A stretch of DNA of 64,000 nt from Cupriavidus basilensis (lineage in GTDB: Bacteria > Pseudomonadota > Gammaproteobacteria > Burkholderiales > Burkholderiaceae). The notes below the pieces were generated by a model. The model ran no database searches. It saw nothing but the letters and a program-made list of their open reading frames with translations, and was not told where the DNA came from. This document shows, in pieces, positions 28,639 through 37,816 of the stretch (positions are counted from its first letter, which is position 1; the number at the start of each line of letters is the position of its first letter). The position numbers were made by a program, and so were the translations under genes. The stretch is taken from assembly GCF_000832305.1 (NCBI RefSeq), contig NZ_CP010536.1, positions 2,418,001 to 2,482,000 on the forward strand, read 5' to 3'.

Positions 28639-29532
28639 TTACGGCGTTTGCAGCGACACCCCGTACTGCGCAAAGATCTGCTGCAGCTCGCCGCTGCGGC
28701 GGATCGCGTCCAGCGCGTTCTGCAGTGACTCGGCGAGTTCGCTCTCGTCGGACTTGACCGCCATGCCTATGGCCCAGCCGCGCGCCGGCAGCAGCGGCGA
28801 GGCAACGTCCACCGCGGCGAAACGCGCGGCGGACTGGCCGGCCGCCTTGAGCGCGCTTTCGTATTGCGAGCGCGTGACCATTGCCGCGGCAATCTCGCCG
28901 GCAAACAGTGCGCGCAGCGTTTCGTCTGGCCCGGCATAGATCTTCACCTTGTCGCGCAGCGCGCCCTGCGCCCCGGACAACAGGGCATTGGCACCGGCGG
29001 AGCCCGCTTCCGCGCCGGTAGCCTGCCCGGCCAGATCCCCTAGCTGCCGGACCTCGGAGACACGCTCGCGGTCGTGTACCAGCACGAACATCTCGCGGTG
29101 ATAGGGCGCAAAGATCAGCGCCTTGTCGTTCGCGCGCATGAACGCACGGTCCACCGGCACATGCAGCATCACATCCGCCGGGCCATAGCCCAGGTAGTGG
29201 CCACGCCAGACCATGTTGCGCAGGTCGTCGGACATGTTCTCGTCGCCGTCGAACGGCAGCAGCGACACCGCCAGTCCCATCTGCTTGCTCAGGGCCTTCG
29301 CCAGCGCCACGTCGATACCCGGCAACGGGTTGCCCGCTGCCGTGGAGAATGGCGGCAGGCTTTTGTAGACGGCCACCTTCAATGTCCCGCTCTGGCGGAT
29401 CTTGGCCATATCGGCCAGCGACGGCTGGGCGCAGGCGAGCGCGGCCACCGCCAGCAGTGCGCTGGCCAGGCGACGGGGGCCAGCCGGGACTGGCTTGGAG
29501 GGTGCAAGGCCGCGCAAAGAGCTGGCGCGCAT
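28639..29532 (-). CDS. Quinoprotein dehydrogenase-associated periplasmic binding protein (MoxJ/XoxJ-like)
   Basis: A 297-residue periplasmic protein with a signal peptide ending ALACAQPSLADMA. The bilobal substrate-binding fold is visible: SGTLKVAVYKSLPPFSTAAGNPLPGIDVALAKALSKQMG, ADVMLHVPVDRAF, and a tail typical of SBP_bac_3 proteins (LQNALDAIRRSGELQQIFAQYGVS). Proteins of this type (MxaJ/XoxJ/PedJ-like) sit beside PQQ dehydrogenase genes and are thought to help mature or partner the dehydrogenase rather than feed an ABC importer. It follows pedF on the same strand, 90 bases downstream, under a sigma-54 promoter. Confidence 0.88.
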   Translation of the reverse strand: MRASSLRGLAPSKPVPAGPRRLASALLAVAALACAQPSLADMAKIRQSGTLKVAVYKSLPPFSTAAGNPLPGIDVALAKALSKQMGLAVSLLPFDGDENMSDDLRNMVWRGHYLGYGPADVMLHVPVDRAFMRANDKALIFAPYHREMFVLVHDRERVSEVRQLGDLAGQATGAEAGSAGANALLSGAQGALRDKVKIYAGPDETLRALFAGEIAAAMVTRSQYESALKAAGQSAARFAAVDVASPLLPARGWAIGMAVKSDESELAESLQNALDAIRRSGELQQIFAQYGVSLQTP

Positions 29533-29621
29533 GGGAGGTCTCCTGTTTTTTTGATCTTTGTGGTTGTGAATCCGGGGGTACGGGAATCCGGGGAAGCGTG
29601 TGCTGCCCCCTCCTCCTCCCC

Positions 29622-30101
29622 TCACTCGTGGCGCGACTCGAGGTAAGTCTTGATGGACCAGACGGCTTCCTGGCTCAGCACGCCATCGAACGGCGGCATG
29701 TAGACCCGGCCGTCGCGCGTACGCCCCTTGCGCACGGTGGCGGTGAAGTATTGCGAGATCTCGCCCATGCATTCCTGCTTTTTCTTCGCGTTGGCCAGCG
29801 CCGTGCAATCGCCATCGAGCTTGCGCAGGTCCGGCGCGATGCCGCCGGACACCGCTTCCAGCCCATGGCAGCGCGCGCAGTTCTGGTTGTAGGCCGAGGA
29901 GCCGATACGCAGTGCTTCCTGCTGCGCATCGCCGGTCCTGTATGGATTATCCGGACGCCATTCCTCGCCGAGTTGCGGTAGTGTCTTGGTGTCCACGGCT
30001 TGCGGCGTGACGTCGCCATGCGCCGATGCGGCTTGGGGTAGCGCTCCGGCCAGGAGCGTGCAGATGGCAATCAGGGCAAGTGTGCGGCGTGGTGTTTTCA
30101 T
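29622..30101 (-). CDS. pedF: Cytochrome c-550 PedF
   Basis: A 159-residue periplasmic c-type cytochrome that probably accepts electrons from the PQQ alcohol dehydrogenase. The signal peptide ends ALPQAASA. One haem motif is visible (NCARCHGLEAVSGG, CxxCH), an additional cysteine pair (DCTALANAKKKQEC) is characteristic of the PedF subfamily, and the axial methionine is in VYMPPFDG. The TIGR family for cytochrome c-550 PedF is the best match by sequence style. It is first in a leftward operon with the MoxJ-like gene and has a -24/-12 promoter 45 bases before its start. Confidence 0.9.
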   Translation of the reverse strand: MKTPRRTLALIAICTLLAGALPQAASAHGDVTPQAVDTKTLPQLGEEWRPDNPYRTGDAQQEALRIGSSAYNQNCARCHGLEAVSGGIAPDLRKLDGDCTALANAKKKQECMGEISQYFTATVRKGRTRDGRVYMPPFDGVLSQEAVWSIKTYLESRHE

Positions 30102-30145
30102 CAGTGTCACCTCCAGTTGTTGAACGCGTTTTGAAGGTGACTTCC

Positions 30146-30159
30146 GCAAAAGCCATACC
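30146..30159 (-). promoter_or_regulatory. Sigma-54 promoter of pedF operon
   Basis: Reverse strand TTGGTATGGCTTTTGC: GG at -24 (30158-30159) and GC at -12 (30146-30147) with exactly ten bases between, and the TTGC context of the consensus. The predicted start of transcription is about 30 bases before the pedF ATG. Confidence 0.7.
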
Positions 30160-30252
30160 AAGCGCAAAGTGGGCGATAAACCGGGCTGCCCCCCGGAAAA
30201 TGGCTGGCGTGTGACACAGCCTGCCAATGCCAGTGCCCTGGAATGCAACACC

Positions 30253-30270
30253 CTGGCAAGCGTTTTGCTT
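30253..30270 (+). promoter_or_regulatory. Sigma-54 promoter of the AcoR-like activator gene
   Basis: CTGGCAAGCGTTTTGCTT contains GG (30255-30256), ten bases, then GC (30267-30268), a close match to the TGGCAC-N5-TTGC consensus. It lies about 95 bases before the regulator start. A palindrome TGTGACACA at 30210-30218, upstream of this and of the pedF promoter, is a candidate activator site. Confidence 0.7.
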
Positions 30271-30362
30271 CATGACGCAACACTTCCGGGCCATGTCGGT
30301 CACGCCAGGACTCGGAGCGACTCGCGCACAGATCGCGGGCGACTTCCACAGGAGACAGAAAA

Positions 30363-32402
30363 ATGACATTCCAAGCGGCCGCTGGCCCGCATGTGCCCGG
30401 CGTCTCGCCGGCGGTAACGGGCAACCCGGCGGAGGGCGACCGGCCTGACCTGATCGCCCAGGCCCACCAGCGCTCCGAATCCTATGGCTTGCGGCCCTAT
30501 GAATCGCCGGACTTCTGCCCGGTGCTGCAAAACGAGCTGAAAACCCAGATAGAGCGCAGCCAGTCGCTGTTCACCTACGCGCTGCCGGTCATGGAGACAC
30601 TCTATGACCAGATCGTCAACACGCAGAGCATGGTGATCCTGACGGACGCCGCCGGCCTGATCCTGCACTCGCTGGGCGACGACGATTTCCTGGCCAAGGC
30701 CAGCAAGGTGGCCTTGCAGCCCGGCGCGCTGTGGTCCGAGGAAAGCCGGGGCACCAACGCCATCGGCACCGCGCTGGCCGAGAACAAGGCCACGCTGGTC
30801 CACGGCGCGGAGCATTTCCTGGAAGCCAACCGCTTCCTCACGTGCTCGTGCATGCCCATCCTCGATGCCTACGGCAAGACAGTCGGCGCGCTCGACGTGA
30901 CGGGTGACCAGCGCGGGTTCCACAAGCACACCATGGCGCTGGTGCGGATGTCGGCGCAAATGATCGAGAACCAGCTGTTCGCCAATGCCTTCCAGGACAT
31001 GGTGTGTGTCCGGTTCCACTCGCGCGCGGAGTTCATCGGCACCCTGGTCGAGGGCATCGCCTCCTTTACGCCGGGCGGACGCTTCCTGTCGGCCAACCGC
31101 AGCGCGCAGTTCCAGCTTGGGATGTCGGTCGCCGCCTTGCACGCGCACACCTTCTCCTCGCTGTTCGGCCAGTCGCTATCGCAGTTGTTCGACGCCGAAC
31201 GCAAGGCCCCGGGCGGCGTCGTGTACTTGCCGCTGCCAAGCGGCGTCAAGGTCAGCGCACGCATCGAGTGGAAAGCGCCTGCCGCTAGCGTTCCGGCGGT
31301 GGCCATCGACCGTGGCAGCGCGCAGGCGCAGTCCAGGCCTGAAGCCACCTGCCTGCCCCACCGTGCGGCCACGCAGCCGACCCAGCCCGGGCTGGACGAC
31401 CTGGACACCGGCGACGCCCAGATCCAAGGTGTCATCACCAAGCTGCGCAAGGTGATCGGCAAGGATATTCCCGTCATGGTGCTGGGAGAAACCGGCACCG
31501 GCAAGGAATTGCTGGCCCGCGCCATCCACGCCGACAGCCCGCGCCATGCCGGGCCCTTCATCGCGGTCAACTGCGCCTCGATACCGGAGACGCTGATCGA
31601 ATCCGAGCTGTTCGGCTACGAGGAAGGCGCCTTTACCGGCGCCCGCAAGAAGGGCGGTATCGGCAAGATGCTGCTGGCCAACGGCGGCACCCTCTTCCTC
31701 GATGAAATCGGCGATATGCCCTTGCACCTGCAGGCGCGCATGCTGCGGGCGCTGCAGGAGCGCGCCGTTACGCCGCTGGGCAGCAGCAAGGTGATCCACG
31801 TCGACGTGTCCGTGATCTGCGCCACCAATCGCAATATGCGGGAACAGGTGGCCAATGGCTTGTTCCGGGAGGATCTTTACTACCGCCTGAACGGCCTCGT
31901 GGTGCGGCTGCCGGCCTTGCGCGAGCGCAGCGACCTCGATGTGGTGGCCAACAAGCTGTTGCGCGAGGGCCAGGCCAGCGGGGGACCGCGCATCAAGGAC
32001 TCGGTCATGGCCATGTTCCGCAGCTATCACTGGCCGGGCAATATCCGCCAGCTCGGCAACCTGCTGCGCACCGCGCGGCTGATGGCCGAAGGCGAGGCGG
32101 AGATCACCGAGGACCACCTGCCCGACGACTTCCTGGAAGACCGGCTGGCGCGCCAGGCCACCCACCCCGCGCACGGCGCCACGGTGGCACCAGACGCCGC
32201 ACCGGACGGCGAGCGCGCCGCGGGGGCGGCGCCCCGCGCGCAGCCCACCCGCCTGGCCGACGTCGAGGCGCTGGCCATCGTCGCCGCGGTCAAGGCGCAC
32301 CACGGCAATATTTCCGCGGCGGCCAAGGCGCTCGGCATCTCGCGCAATACGGTGTACCGGAAGCTGGACGAGGCCAACGCGCTGCCGCAGCAGGATGGCT
32401 GA
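30363..32402 (+). CDS. Sigma-54-dependent transcriptional activator (AcoR family)
   Basis: A 679-residue enhancer-binding protein. The N-terminal region (about 70-230) is a GAF-type sensor (LYDQIVNTQSMVILTDAAGLI; WSEESRGTNAIGTALAENKA), as in AcoR-type regulators of acetoin and alcohol use. The AAA+ domain has Walker A GETGTGKE (near 376), the sigma-54 contact loop GAFTGA (near 424) and DEIGDMPLHLQARMLRALQER. The C-terminal Fis-type helix-turn-helix is HGNISAAAKALGISRNTVYRKL. AGGAG lies before the ATG. Its own gene, pedF, the dehydrogenase and the ABC operon all have -24/-12 promoters, so it likely drives this whole locus when alcohol or its aldehyde is sensed. Confidence 0.93.
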   Translation: MTFQAAAGPHVPGVSPAVTGNPAEGDRPDLIAQAHQRSESYGLRPYESPDFCPVLQNELKTQIERSQSLFTYALPVMETLYDQIVNTQSMVILTDAAGLILHSLGDDDFLAKASKVALQPGALWSEESRGTNAIGTALAENKATLVHGAEHFLEANRFLTCSCMPILDAYGKTVGALDVTGDQRGFHKHTMALVRMSAQMIENQLFANAFQDMVCVRFHSRAEFIGTLVEGIASFTPGGRFLSANRSAQFQLGMSVAALHAHTFSSLFGQSLSQLFDAERKAPGGVVYLPLPSGVKVSARIEWKAPAASVPAVAIDRGSAQAQSRPEATCLPHRAATQPTQPGLDDLDTGDAQIQGVITKLRKVIGKDIPVMVLGETGTGKELLARAIHADSPRHAGPFIAVNCASIPETLIESELFGYEEGAFTGARKKGGIGKMLLANGGTLFLDEIGDMPLHLQARMLRALQERAVTPLGSSKVIHVDVSVICATNRNMREQVANGLFREDLYYRLNGLVVRLPALRERSDLDVVANKLLREGQASGGPRIKDSVMAMFRSYHWPGNIRQLGNLLRTARLMAEGEAEITEDHLPDDFLEDRLARQATHPAHGATVAPDAAPDGERAAGAAPRAQPTRLADVEALAIVAAVKAHHGNISAAAKALGISRNTVYRKLDEANALPQQDG

Positions 32403-32430
32403 GACGGCAGCCGTGCGCGCCGGCTGGCGC

Positions 32431-33393
32431 TCAGGCCAGCGGCTCGCCGTTCATCCACAGGTCTTCCAGTTCGCGCCAGGCGTGCTGCACATTCAAGGGA
32501 TGGCGCGAAGCGAAATAGCGCCAATGGCGGTACGGCCCGGCGGCGGCCGGGCTGAGCACGCGCGCCGCATCGCCCCCTGCTTCCAGTGCGGCGGCGACAC
32601 CGCCGGCCAACGCGTCCAGGTAGGCCAGCGTGGGCGCCAGCGTTTGCGCCGGCGTGCCCGGCGCGGTGCCCACCACGATATCGGCGGGTAGCGCAGACAC
32701 GGCGCGCAGCGCGCGCCGCCAGCCTTGCAGGGAAGCCTCCTGCATCTCCGGAACGCGGTCGCGGTAGGCCAGGCCGCCCACGCATAACAGCCGCCGCCGT
32801 GGCGCATACAGCACAGTATCCGCAGCGCTATGCGCCCCCGCGTGGACCTGCACTTCCCATGCGGTGGCGCCGGTCTGCAGGCGATCGCCATGGCGCAAGC
32901 CGGGTTCAGGCAACACGATCCGCGTGCCGCGCATCGCGGCTGGCCCCAGTTGCGCGGACAGCCGGGCCAGGCACGCCTCGCAGCGCTGCCGCATCAGGCC
33001 AGCGGTGGCGGCAGAGGCCAGGAACGCGGGGCGCGGCCGCAAGCGAGCGAACGCCGCGTTGGCCAGCACGTTCTCGGGATGCGCATGGGTGTTGACCACC
33101 CAGCGCACCGGCTCGGGCGTCACCGCCCGGATCGCCGCCAGCAGCCCGTTCCCCCAGGCCAGATGCGGGCCCGGGTCGACCACCAGCACCCCGGCTCCGG
33201 TCACATGGACCAGGGTCGGCACCACCTCCCCGGCATTGGCCAGCGCCACCTCGGCGTTGGCTGCGCTGGCCACATACACACCAGGCTGCAACCTCGCCAG
33301 CACCACGCGGCCCAATGCCGCGGCCGGTCCGGCGCCGCCGAGCGCCATCGCCAGCAGGGCGCCCATGAATCCGCGCCGGGCGGGATCCGTCAC
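32431..33393 (-). CDS. Quinoprotein relay system metallohydrolase 2 (MBL fold)
   Basis: A 320-residue metallo-beta-lactamase-fold protein of the SoxH-related quinoprotein relay group. The start is the GTG at 33393, overlapping the stop of the gene upstream (GTGA). This gives a twin-arginine-like signal ([20 protein letters not shown]). The metal motif reads NTHAHPENVLANAAF, so the usual HxHxDH is HxHxEN. The aspartate of the central GD motif is replaced (VGGLAYRDR), and the last histidine is missing (GTAPG in place of a GHG-like motif). It keeps AGAHSAADTV. It may be a weak or non-catalytic partner of the dehydrogenase electron relay. Confidence 0.82.
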   Translation of the reverse strand: MTDPARRGFMGALLAMALGGAGPAAALGRVVLARLQPGVYVASAANAEVALANAGEVVPTLVHVTGAGVLVVDPGPHLAWGNGLLAAIRAVTPEPVRWVVNTHAHPENVLANAAFARLRPRPAFLASAATAGLMRQRCEACLARLSAQLGPAAMRGTRIVLPEPGLRHGDRLQTGATAWEVQVHAGAHSAADTVLYAPRRRLLCVGGLAYRDRVPEMQEASLQGWRRALRAVSALPADIVVGTAPGTPAQTLAPTLAYLDALAGGVAAALEAGGDAARVLSPAAAGPYRHWRYFASRHPLNVQHAWRELEDLWMNGEPLA

Positions 33394-34319
33394 CGCTGCC
33401 GGCCCGCCGCGCGGATGGCGGCACGCAGGGCCTCGGCCATGGCACCGGCGGGCACGTGTCCGCCAGGCACCCAGACCAGCCGCGCCCGGGGCATGACGGC
33501 CTGCAAACGCAGAGCGTTGGCCGGCCGGCAGACCGCATCGGCACGGCCATGCAGCAAGGTCACCGGCACGTCCCGCGCGCCGATCTGCGCCGCCGCCTTC
33601 AGCAGCGCCGGCTTGCCCAGTCCGGCGCGGCGGCGCAGGTAATGCGCCTGGACCCGGTATTTGTTCACCGCTGCCATGCGCTCGCGCCACGGCTGGCGCA
33701 CCGGCCGCGTCCGGCCAAGACCCAGCATCCGCCGTTCGGCGCGCTGCCACTGTCCGGCAGTGTCCAGTTTTTGAACAGTCGTACCACTTTGCAACACTTG
33801 CGACACAGTGAGCAGGCGGGCCCGGGCATCGGACGACCGCACGCCCCTTGCCATGACGCGCCGCAGCATCGCGCCGCCGCGCGGGGAAAAGAGCCGATGG
33901 ATATCGTCGCGGCCAGTCAGGAAAGCGCCCCGCAGGACCAGGGCCGCCACCGCATCGGGATAGCGCGCGGCATAGGCCAGCGCCAGCGCTGCTCCCCAGG
34001 ATCCGCCCACCACGCCCCAGCGCTGGACGCCAAGCGCCTGGCGCAGCTGCTCCAGGTCTGCCAGCAGCACGCCCGCCGTATTCCGGCGCAGCGTCCCGGC
34101 GGGCCGCGAACGGCCCGCGCCACGCTGGTCGGGCATCACCACGCGGTGCCGCAACGGATCGAACCACGCCACCATCGACGGGCTGCAGCCGCTGCCCGGC
34201 CCGCCATGAAGCACCAGCCATGGATCGCCCGTGGCCGGCCCCGCCTGCCGCACATGCATGCGGTGGCCATCCCGCATGCGGAGGAAAGAACAGTGGGACG
34301 GCGGCGGCGCTGCGGGCAT
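33390..34319 (-). CDS. Alpha/beta hydrolase (proline iminopeptidase-like, S33)
   Basis: A 309-residue alpha/beta hydrolase. The oxyanion segment [38 protein letters not shown] and the nucleophile elbow [13 protein letters not shown] (Gly-Gly-Ser-Trp-Gly) are those of the proline iminopeptidase family. The late aspartate in [10 protein letters not shown] and histidine in GGHVPAG complete the triad. The start at 34319 is chosen because the longer frame runs into the divergent pqqA leader. It is coupled by GTGA to the metallohydrolase-2 gene. Related hydrolases occur next to pqq genes in pseudomonads. A role in trimming a PqqA-derived peptide is possible but unproven. Confidence 0.85.
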   Translation of the reverse strand: MPAAPPPSHCSFLRMRDGHRMHVRQAGPATGDPWLVLHGGPGSGCSPSMVAWFDPLRHRVVMPDQRGAGRSRPAGTLRRNTAGVLLADLEQLRQALGVQRWGVVGGSWGAALALAYAARYPDAVAALVLRGAFLTGRDDIHRLFSPRGGAMLRRVMARGVRSSDARARLLTVSQVLQSGTTVQKLDTAGQWQRAERRMLGLGRTRPVRQPWRERMAAVNKYRVQAHYLRRRAGLGKPALLKAAAQIGARDVPVTLLHGRADAVCRPANALRLQAVMPRARLVWVPGGHVPAGAMAEALRAAIRAAGRQR

Positions 34320-34404
34320 GGATGTTGCCTCGGAAAGAACGCGGCGATGTCCGCCGCAAGACCACACGCTGCATTCACTAACTATGCCACCCCGAGGAGG
34401 AGAC

Positions 34405-34479
34405 ATGAACTGGACCACCCCCGCCTACAAAGAACTACGCCTGGGTTTCGAAATCACGATGTACATCGCCAACCGCTGA
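34405..34479 (+). CDS. pqqA: Pyrroloquinoline quinone precursor peptide PqqA
   Basis: The 24-residue ribosomal precursor of [23 protein letters not shown] ending IANR. Glu16 and Tyr20, in the conserved E-x3-Y spacing, are the residues crosslinked by PqqE and excised to form the cofactor. A strong ribosome site (GAGGAGGA) precedes the ATG. It is the first gene of pqqABCDE, and a hairpin terminator between it and pqqB probably makes the peptide transcript the most abundant. Confidence 0.97.
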   Translation: MNWTTPAYKELRLGFEITMYIANR

Positions 34480-34508
34480 GCCTCTTTGCCTGAACGCGCC
34501 AACCTGGC

Positions 34509-34535
34509 AAGGCCCGCTCCCCGCGGGCCTTTTTT
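34509..34535 (+). terminator. Intra-operon terminator/attenuator between pqqA and pqqB
   Basis: A GGCCCGC / GCGGGCC stem with a 5-base loop is followed by six T. It lies 30 bases after the pqqA stop and 57 bases before pqqB. Partial read-through would give the excess of PqqA peptide over the enzymes that is common in PQQ operons. Confidence 0.8.
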
Positions 34536-34591
34536 CTCGCTGGCGGGCTTTTTGCTCTTCGACTCTGTCACGAACCCTATCGATACGCGTC

Positions 34592-35509
34592 ATGACAATA
34601 CTCCGGGTCCTGGGATCGGCCGCAGGCGGTGGCTTTCCCCAGTGGAACTGCAACTGCCGCCATTGCGATGGCGTACGCAACGGCACGCTGCGCGCCACGC
34701 CGCGCACGCAGTCATCGATCGCCTTGCGCGACGCAGGACAGGACTGGGTGCTGGTCAACGCCTCGCCCGACATCCTCGAGCAACTGCGCCAGTCGCCAGC
34801 GCTGCAGCCGGCGCGCCAGCCGCGCGACACCGGCATTGCCGGGGTGGTGCTGATGGATGCGCAGATCGATCACGTGACCGGCCTCTTGATGTTGCGCGAG
34901 CATCGGCAGGCGCTGCCGGTCTACGCCACCGCGGCGGTCCTGCAGGATCTCGCCACAGCATTCCCGCTGACACGCATGCTGTCGCACTACTGCGGGCTGG
35001 ACACGCACACGCTGGCCCTGGACGACGCGCCCTTCACGGTGCCGCCGCTCCATGGCGTGATGCTGACGGCGGTGCCGCTGGAGAGCAAGGCGCCGCCCTA
35101 TTCCCCCAACCGCAACGCGCCGCAGCGTGGCGACAATATCGGGCTGCGCATTGTCGATGCCGCCACCGGCCGGCGCGCCTTCTATGCGCCCGGGCTGGGC
35201 CGCATCGAGCCGCGCGTGCTCGACGAACTGCAGCGCGCCGACGTAGTGCTGGTGGACGGCACCTGCTGGCGCGACGATGAGATGCAGCAGCTTGGCTTCT
35301 CCGCCAAGACCGCCGCGGACATGGGGCATCTCGCGCTGTCCGGCCCGGGCGGCATGATCGAGACGCTCGACCGCCTGCCCGCGGCACGCAAGATCCTGAT
35401 CCACATCAACAACACCAACCCGATCCTGGTGGACGACTCGCCGCAGCGCGGCCTGCTGGCGGACCACGGCATCGAGGTGGCCTACGACGGCATGGAAATC
35501 ACGCTATGA
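34592..35509 (+). CDS. pqqB: PQQ biosynthesis protein PqqB
   Basis: A 305-residue metallo-beta-lactamase-fold oxygenase that hydroxylates the tyrosine of the processed PqqA-derived Glu-Tyr. It begins [29 protein letters not shown] with the conserved cysteines. The metal motif [17 protein letters not shown] and the later HINNTNPIL and the end [10 protein letters not shown] are family features. The ATGA at its end overlaps the pqqC start. Length is normal. Confidence 0.97.
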   Translation: MTILRVLGSAAGGGFPQWNCNCRHCDGVRNGTLRATPRTQSSIALRDAGQDWVLVNASPDILEQLRQSPALQPARQPRDTGIAGVVLMDAQIDHVTGLLMLREHRQALPVYATAAVLQDLATAFPLTRMLSHYCGLDTHTLALDDAPFTVPPLHGVMLTAVPLESKAPPYSPNRNAPQRGDNIGLRIVDAATGRRAFYAPGLGRIEPRVLDELQRADVVLVDGTCWRDDEMQQLGFSAKTAADMGHLALSGPGGMIETLDRLPAARKILIHINNTNPILVDDSPQRGLLADHGIEVAYDGMEITL

Positions 35510-36198
35510 CACAAGCCACGGCCTGGAGCCCCGCCGAATTCGAAGCGCGCCTGCGCGCGAAAGAGACCGGCTATCACATTCACCACCCGTTCAACCTGCG
35601 CATGGCGGCCGGGCAATGCACGCCGGCGCAGATTCGCGCCTGGGTGGCCAACCGCTTCTACTACCAGACCAGCATCCCGCTCAAGGACGCTGCCGTGCTC
35701 TCCAACTGCCCCGACCGCGCCACGCGCCGCGAGTGGGTCGTGCGCATCCTGGACCATGACGGCACAGACACCCAGGAGGGCGGCATCGAAGCCTGGCTGC
35801 GGCTGGGCCTGGCGGTGGGACTCACGCGGGACGCGCTGTGGTCGCACCGGCACGTGCTGCCCGGCGTGCGCTTCGCCGTCGACGCCTATGTGAACTTCGC
35901 GCGGCGCGCGCCCTGGCAGGAGGCCGTGTGCTCCTCGCTGACCGAGATGTTCGCCCCGGAAATCCACAAGGAGCGCCTGGCCGGCTGGCCGGGGCACTAT
36001 CCGTGGATCGAAGCGCAGGGACTGGATTATTTCCGCTCGCGCATTCCGCTTGCGCAGCGCGACGTCGATCACGGCCTGCGCGTGACGCTCGGCTACTTCC
36101 GCACGCCGGAGCAGCAGCAGCGCGCGCTGGACATCCTGCAATTCAAGCTCGACATCCTGTGGTCGATGCTCGACGCCATCCAACTCGCCCACCCATGA
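35506..36198 (+). CDS. pqqC: Pyrroloquinoline-quinone synthase PqqC
   Basis: A 230-residue all-helical, cofactorless oxidase that catalyses ring closure and eight-electron oxidation to PQQ. Features are [38 protein letters not shown], the ILDHDGTD segment, and [16 protein letters not shown] with the conserved histidines and arginines that bind PQQ and O2. The start overlaps pqqB by four bases and the end overlaps pqqD by four bases, so translation is coupled. Confidence 0.97.
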   Translation: MTQATAWSPAEFEARLRAKETGYHIHHPFNLRMAAGQCTPAQIRAWVANRFYYQTSIPLKDAAVLSNCPDRATRREWVVRILDHDGTDTQEGGIEAWLRLGLAVGLTRDALWSHRHVLPGVRFAVDAYVNFARRAPWQEAVCSSLTEMFAPEIHKERLAGWPGHYPWIEAQGLDYFRSRIPLAQRDVDHGLRVTLGYFRTPEQQQRALDILQFKLDILWSMLDAIQLAHP

Positions 36199-36467
36199 CC
36201 CCGACCGAAGCCGACCTGACCAAGCCGACGCTGCACCGGACCTTTCGCCTGCAGTGGGAAGACGCCCAGCAGAGCTGGATCCTGCTGTATCCGGAAGGCA
36301 TGGTCACGCTCAACGACAGCGCGGCTGCCATCCTGCAGCGCTGCGACGGCAGCCACACTCTCGACATGCTGATCGACGACCTGCAGTCCGCCTTCGGCGT
36401 GCAGGGCATCGCACCGGAGGTACACGCCTTTGTCAAACATGCCATCGAACGCGGCTGGCTGGTCTGA
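36195..36467 (+). CDS. pqqD: PQQ biosynthesis peptide chaperone PqqD
   Basis: A 90-residue chaperone (RiPP recognition element) that binds PqqA and presents it to PqqE. It has the family start in [43 protein letters not shown] and the end [14 protein letters not shown]. The ATG at 36195 overlaps the pqqC stop. It is a separate gene here rather than fused to PqqC or PqqE as in some methylotrophs. Confidence 0.96.
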   Translation: MTPTEADLTKPTLHRTFRLQWEDAQQSWILLYPEGMVTLNDSAAAILQRCDGSHTLDMLIDDLQSAFGVQGIAPEVHAFVKHAIERGWLV

Positions 36468-36480
36468 GCCGCCAGCAGCC

Positions 36481-37635
36481 ATGGCGCCGCCCGGGCCGCC
36501 GCTATGGCTGCTGGCGGAACTGACCTACCGCTGCCCGCTCCATTGCGCCTTCTGCTCAAACCCGGTGGACTATGCCCGGCATGATGCCGAGCTCGACACC
36601 GCGCAGTGGCGCGACGTCTTCACCCAGGCGCGCGCACTGGGCGCCGTGCAACTGGGCCTGTCGGGCGGCGAACCCCTGCTGCGAAAAGACCTGGAAACAC
36701 TGGTCGGACATGCCCACGGGCTGGGCTTCTACACCAACCTCATCACCTCCGGCATCGGCCTCACGGATGCGCGGCTGGCCGCCTTGCGCGTTGCCGGGCT
36801 CGACCATATCCAGCTATCGTTCCAGGACTCCACGCGCGAACTCAACGATTTTCTCTCCAGCACCCGCACCTTCGACCTGAAGCAGCGCGTGGCCCGCCTG
36901 ATCAAGGCGCACGGCTATCCGATGGTGATGAACTGCGTGCTGCACCGGCATAACCTGCCACACGTCGGCGCCATCATCGAGATGGCGCTGGAGATGGGCG
37001 CCGAATACCTGGAACTGGCCAACACCCAATACTACGGATGGGCCTGGGAGAACCGGCAGGCGCTGATGCCCACGCATGAGCAACTGCGCGAAGCCGAAGC
37101 GGTCGTGAATGCCTACCGCGCACGCATCGGCAACCGGTGCAAGATCCTGTTCGTGGTGCCCGATTACTTCGAGCAACGGCCCAAGAAATGCATGAACGGG
37201 TGGGGCACCACCTTCCTTGGCGTGGCGCCCGACGGCGTCGCGCTGCCCTGCCACGCGGCCCGCATGCTGCCCGGGCTCGACCTGCCGAACGTCACCACGC
37301 GATCGCTGCGTGAAATATGGCGCGACAGCGACGCCTTCCAGCGTTTTCGCGGCACGCACTGGCTGCCGCAGCCTTGCCGATCCTGCGACTCGCAGGCGCA
37401 GGACCATGGCGGGTGCCGCTGTCAGGCGTTCCTGCTGACCGGCGATGCCGCCGCCATGGATCCGGTTTGCGATCGGTCGGGAGAACATGGGAAGGTCATG
37501 GAGATCGTGCTACAGGGCAGGCTCGCCGAGGCGCAGGCGCGCACACGGGAGCACGGGATGGTCTTCCGCAGCGATGGGAATTCGCTCAGGCTGAGCAGCG
37601 AAGCTGGCTGCGCCGGCAGAAAAAGCGCCAAATAG
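36481..37635 (+). CDS. pqqE: PqqA peptide cyclase PqqE (radical SAM)
   Basis: A 384-residue radical SAM enzyme that forms the carbon-carbon bond between Glu16 and Tyr20 of PqqA. The SAM cluster motif is YRCPLHCAFCSNP (CxxxCxxC) and the SPASM-type cysteines lie in the C-terminal third (CHAARMLPGL, CRSCDSQAQDHGGCRCQAF, VCDRS). ELANTQYYGWAWENRQALMP is a PqqE hallmark. The start at 36481 (MAPPGPPLWLL) is the first good ATG after pqqD. No strong ribosome site is visible, so coupling to pqqD is likely. The tail after residue 360 is longer than usual and charged. Confidence 0.96.
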   Translation: MAPPGPPLWLLAELTYRCPLHCAFCSNPVDYARHDAELDTAQWRDVFTQARALGAVQLGLSGGEPLLRKDLETLVGHAHGLGFYTNLITSGIGLTDARLAALRVAGLDHIQLSFQDSTRELNDFLSSTRTFDLKQRVARLIKAHGYPMVMNCVLHRHNLPHVGAIIEMALEMGAEYLELANTQYYGWAWENRQALMPTHEQLREAEAVVNAYRARIGNRCKILFVVPDYFEQRPKKCMNGWGTTFLGVAPDGVALPCHAARMLPGLDLPNVTTRSLREIWRDSDAFQRFRGTHWLPQPCRSCDSQAQDHGGCRCQAFLLTGDAAAMDPVCDRSGEHGKVMEIVLQGRLAEAQARTREHGMVFRSDGNSLRLSSEAGCAGRKSAK

Positions 37636-37639
37636 AAAA

Positions 37640-37725
37640 TTCGAAAACTCGAAAACTCGAAAACAGAAAAATCAAAGACGTTTCACACCGTGCCTGGGCA
37701 GCCATGCGGGCCGATGTGAAACGTC
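37640..37725. other. Short repeats and hairpin after pqqE
   Basis: Three direct copies of TCGAAAAC (37640-37664) are followed by an 11-bp perfect inverted repeat, GACGTTTCACA (37678-37688) and TGTGAAACGTC (37715-37725), with a 26-base loop. The hairpin probably separates the convergent pqqE and cytochrome c transcripts. A further 11-bp triple repeat overlaps the end of the cytochrome gene (37799-37829). Confidence 0.5.
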
Positions 37726-37816
37726 CTTGCGAATCCGTCCTTCGTATCCGGTTTTTATCCGACCGTCAGGCCTGACACCGGTCTATTCCAAGGCTCATCC
37801 GATACTCACCCGATGC

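Noticed and set aside
37640..37664. Possible CRISPR-like repeats after pqqE
   Set aside because: Units are 8 bases, contiguous, without spacers, and only three copies; simple tandem repeat.
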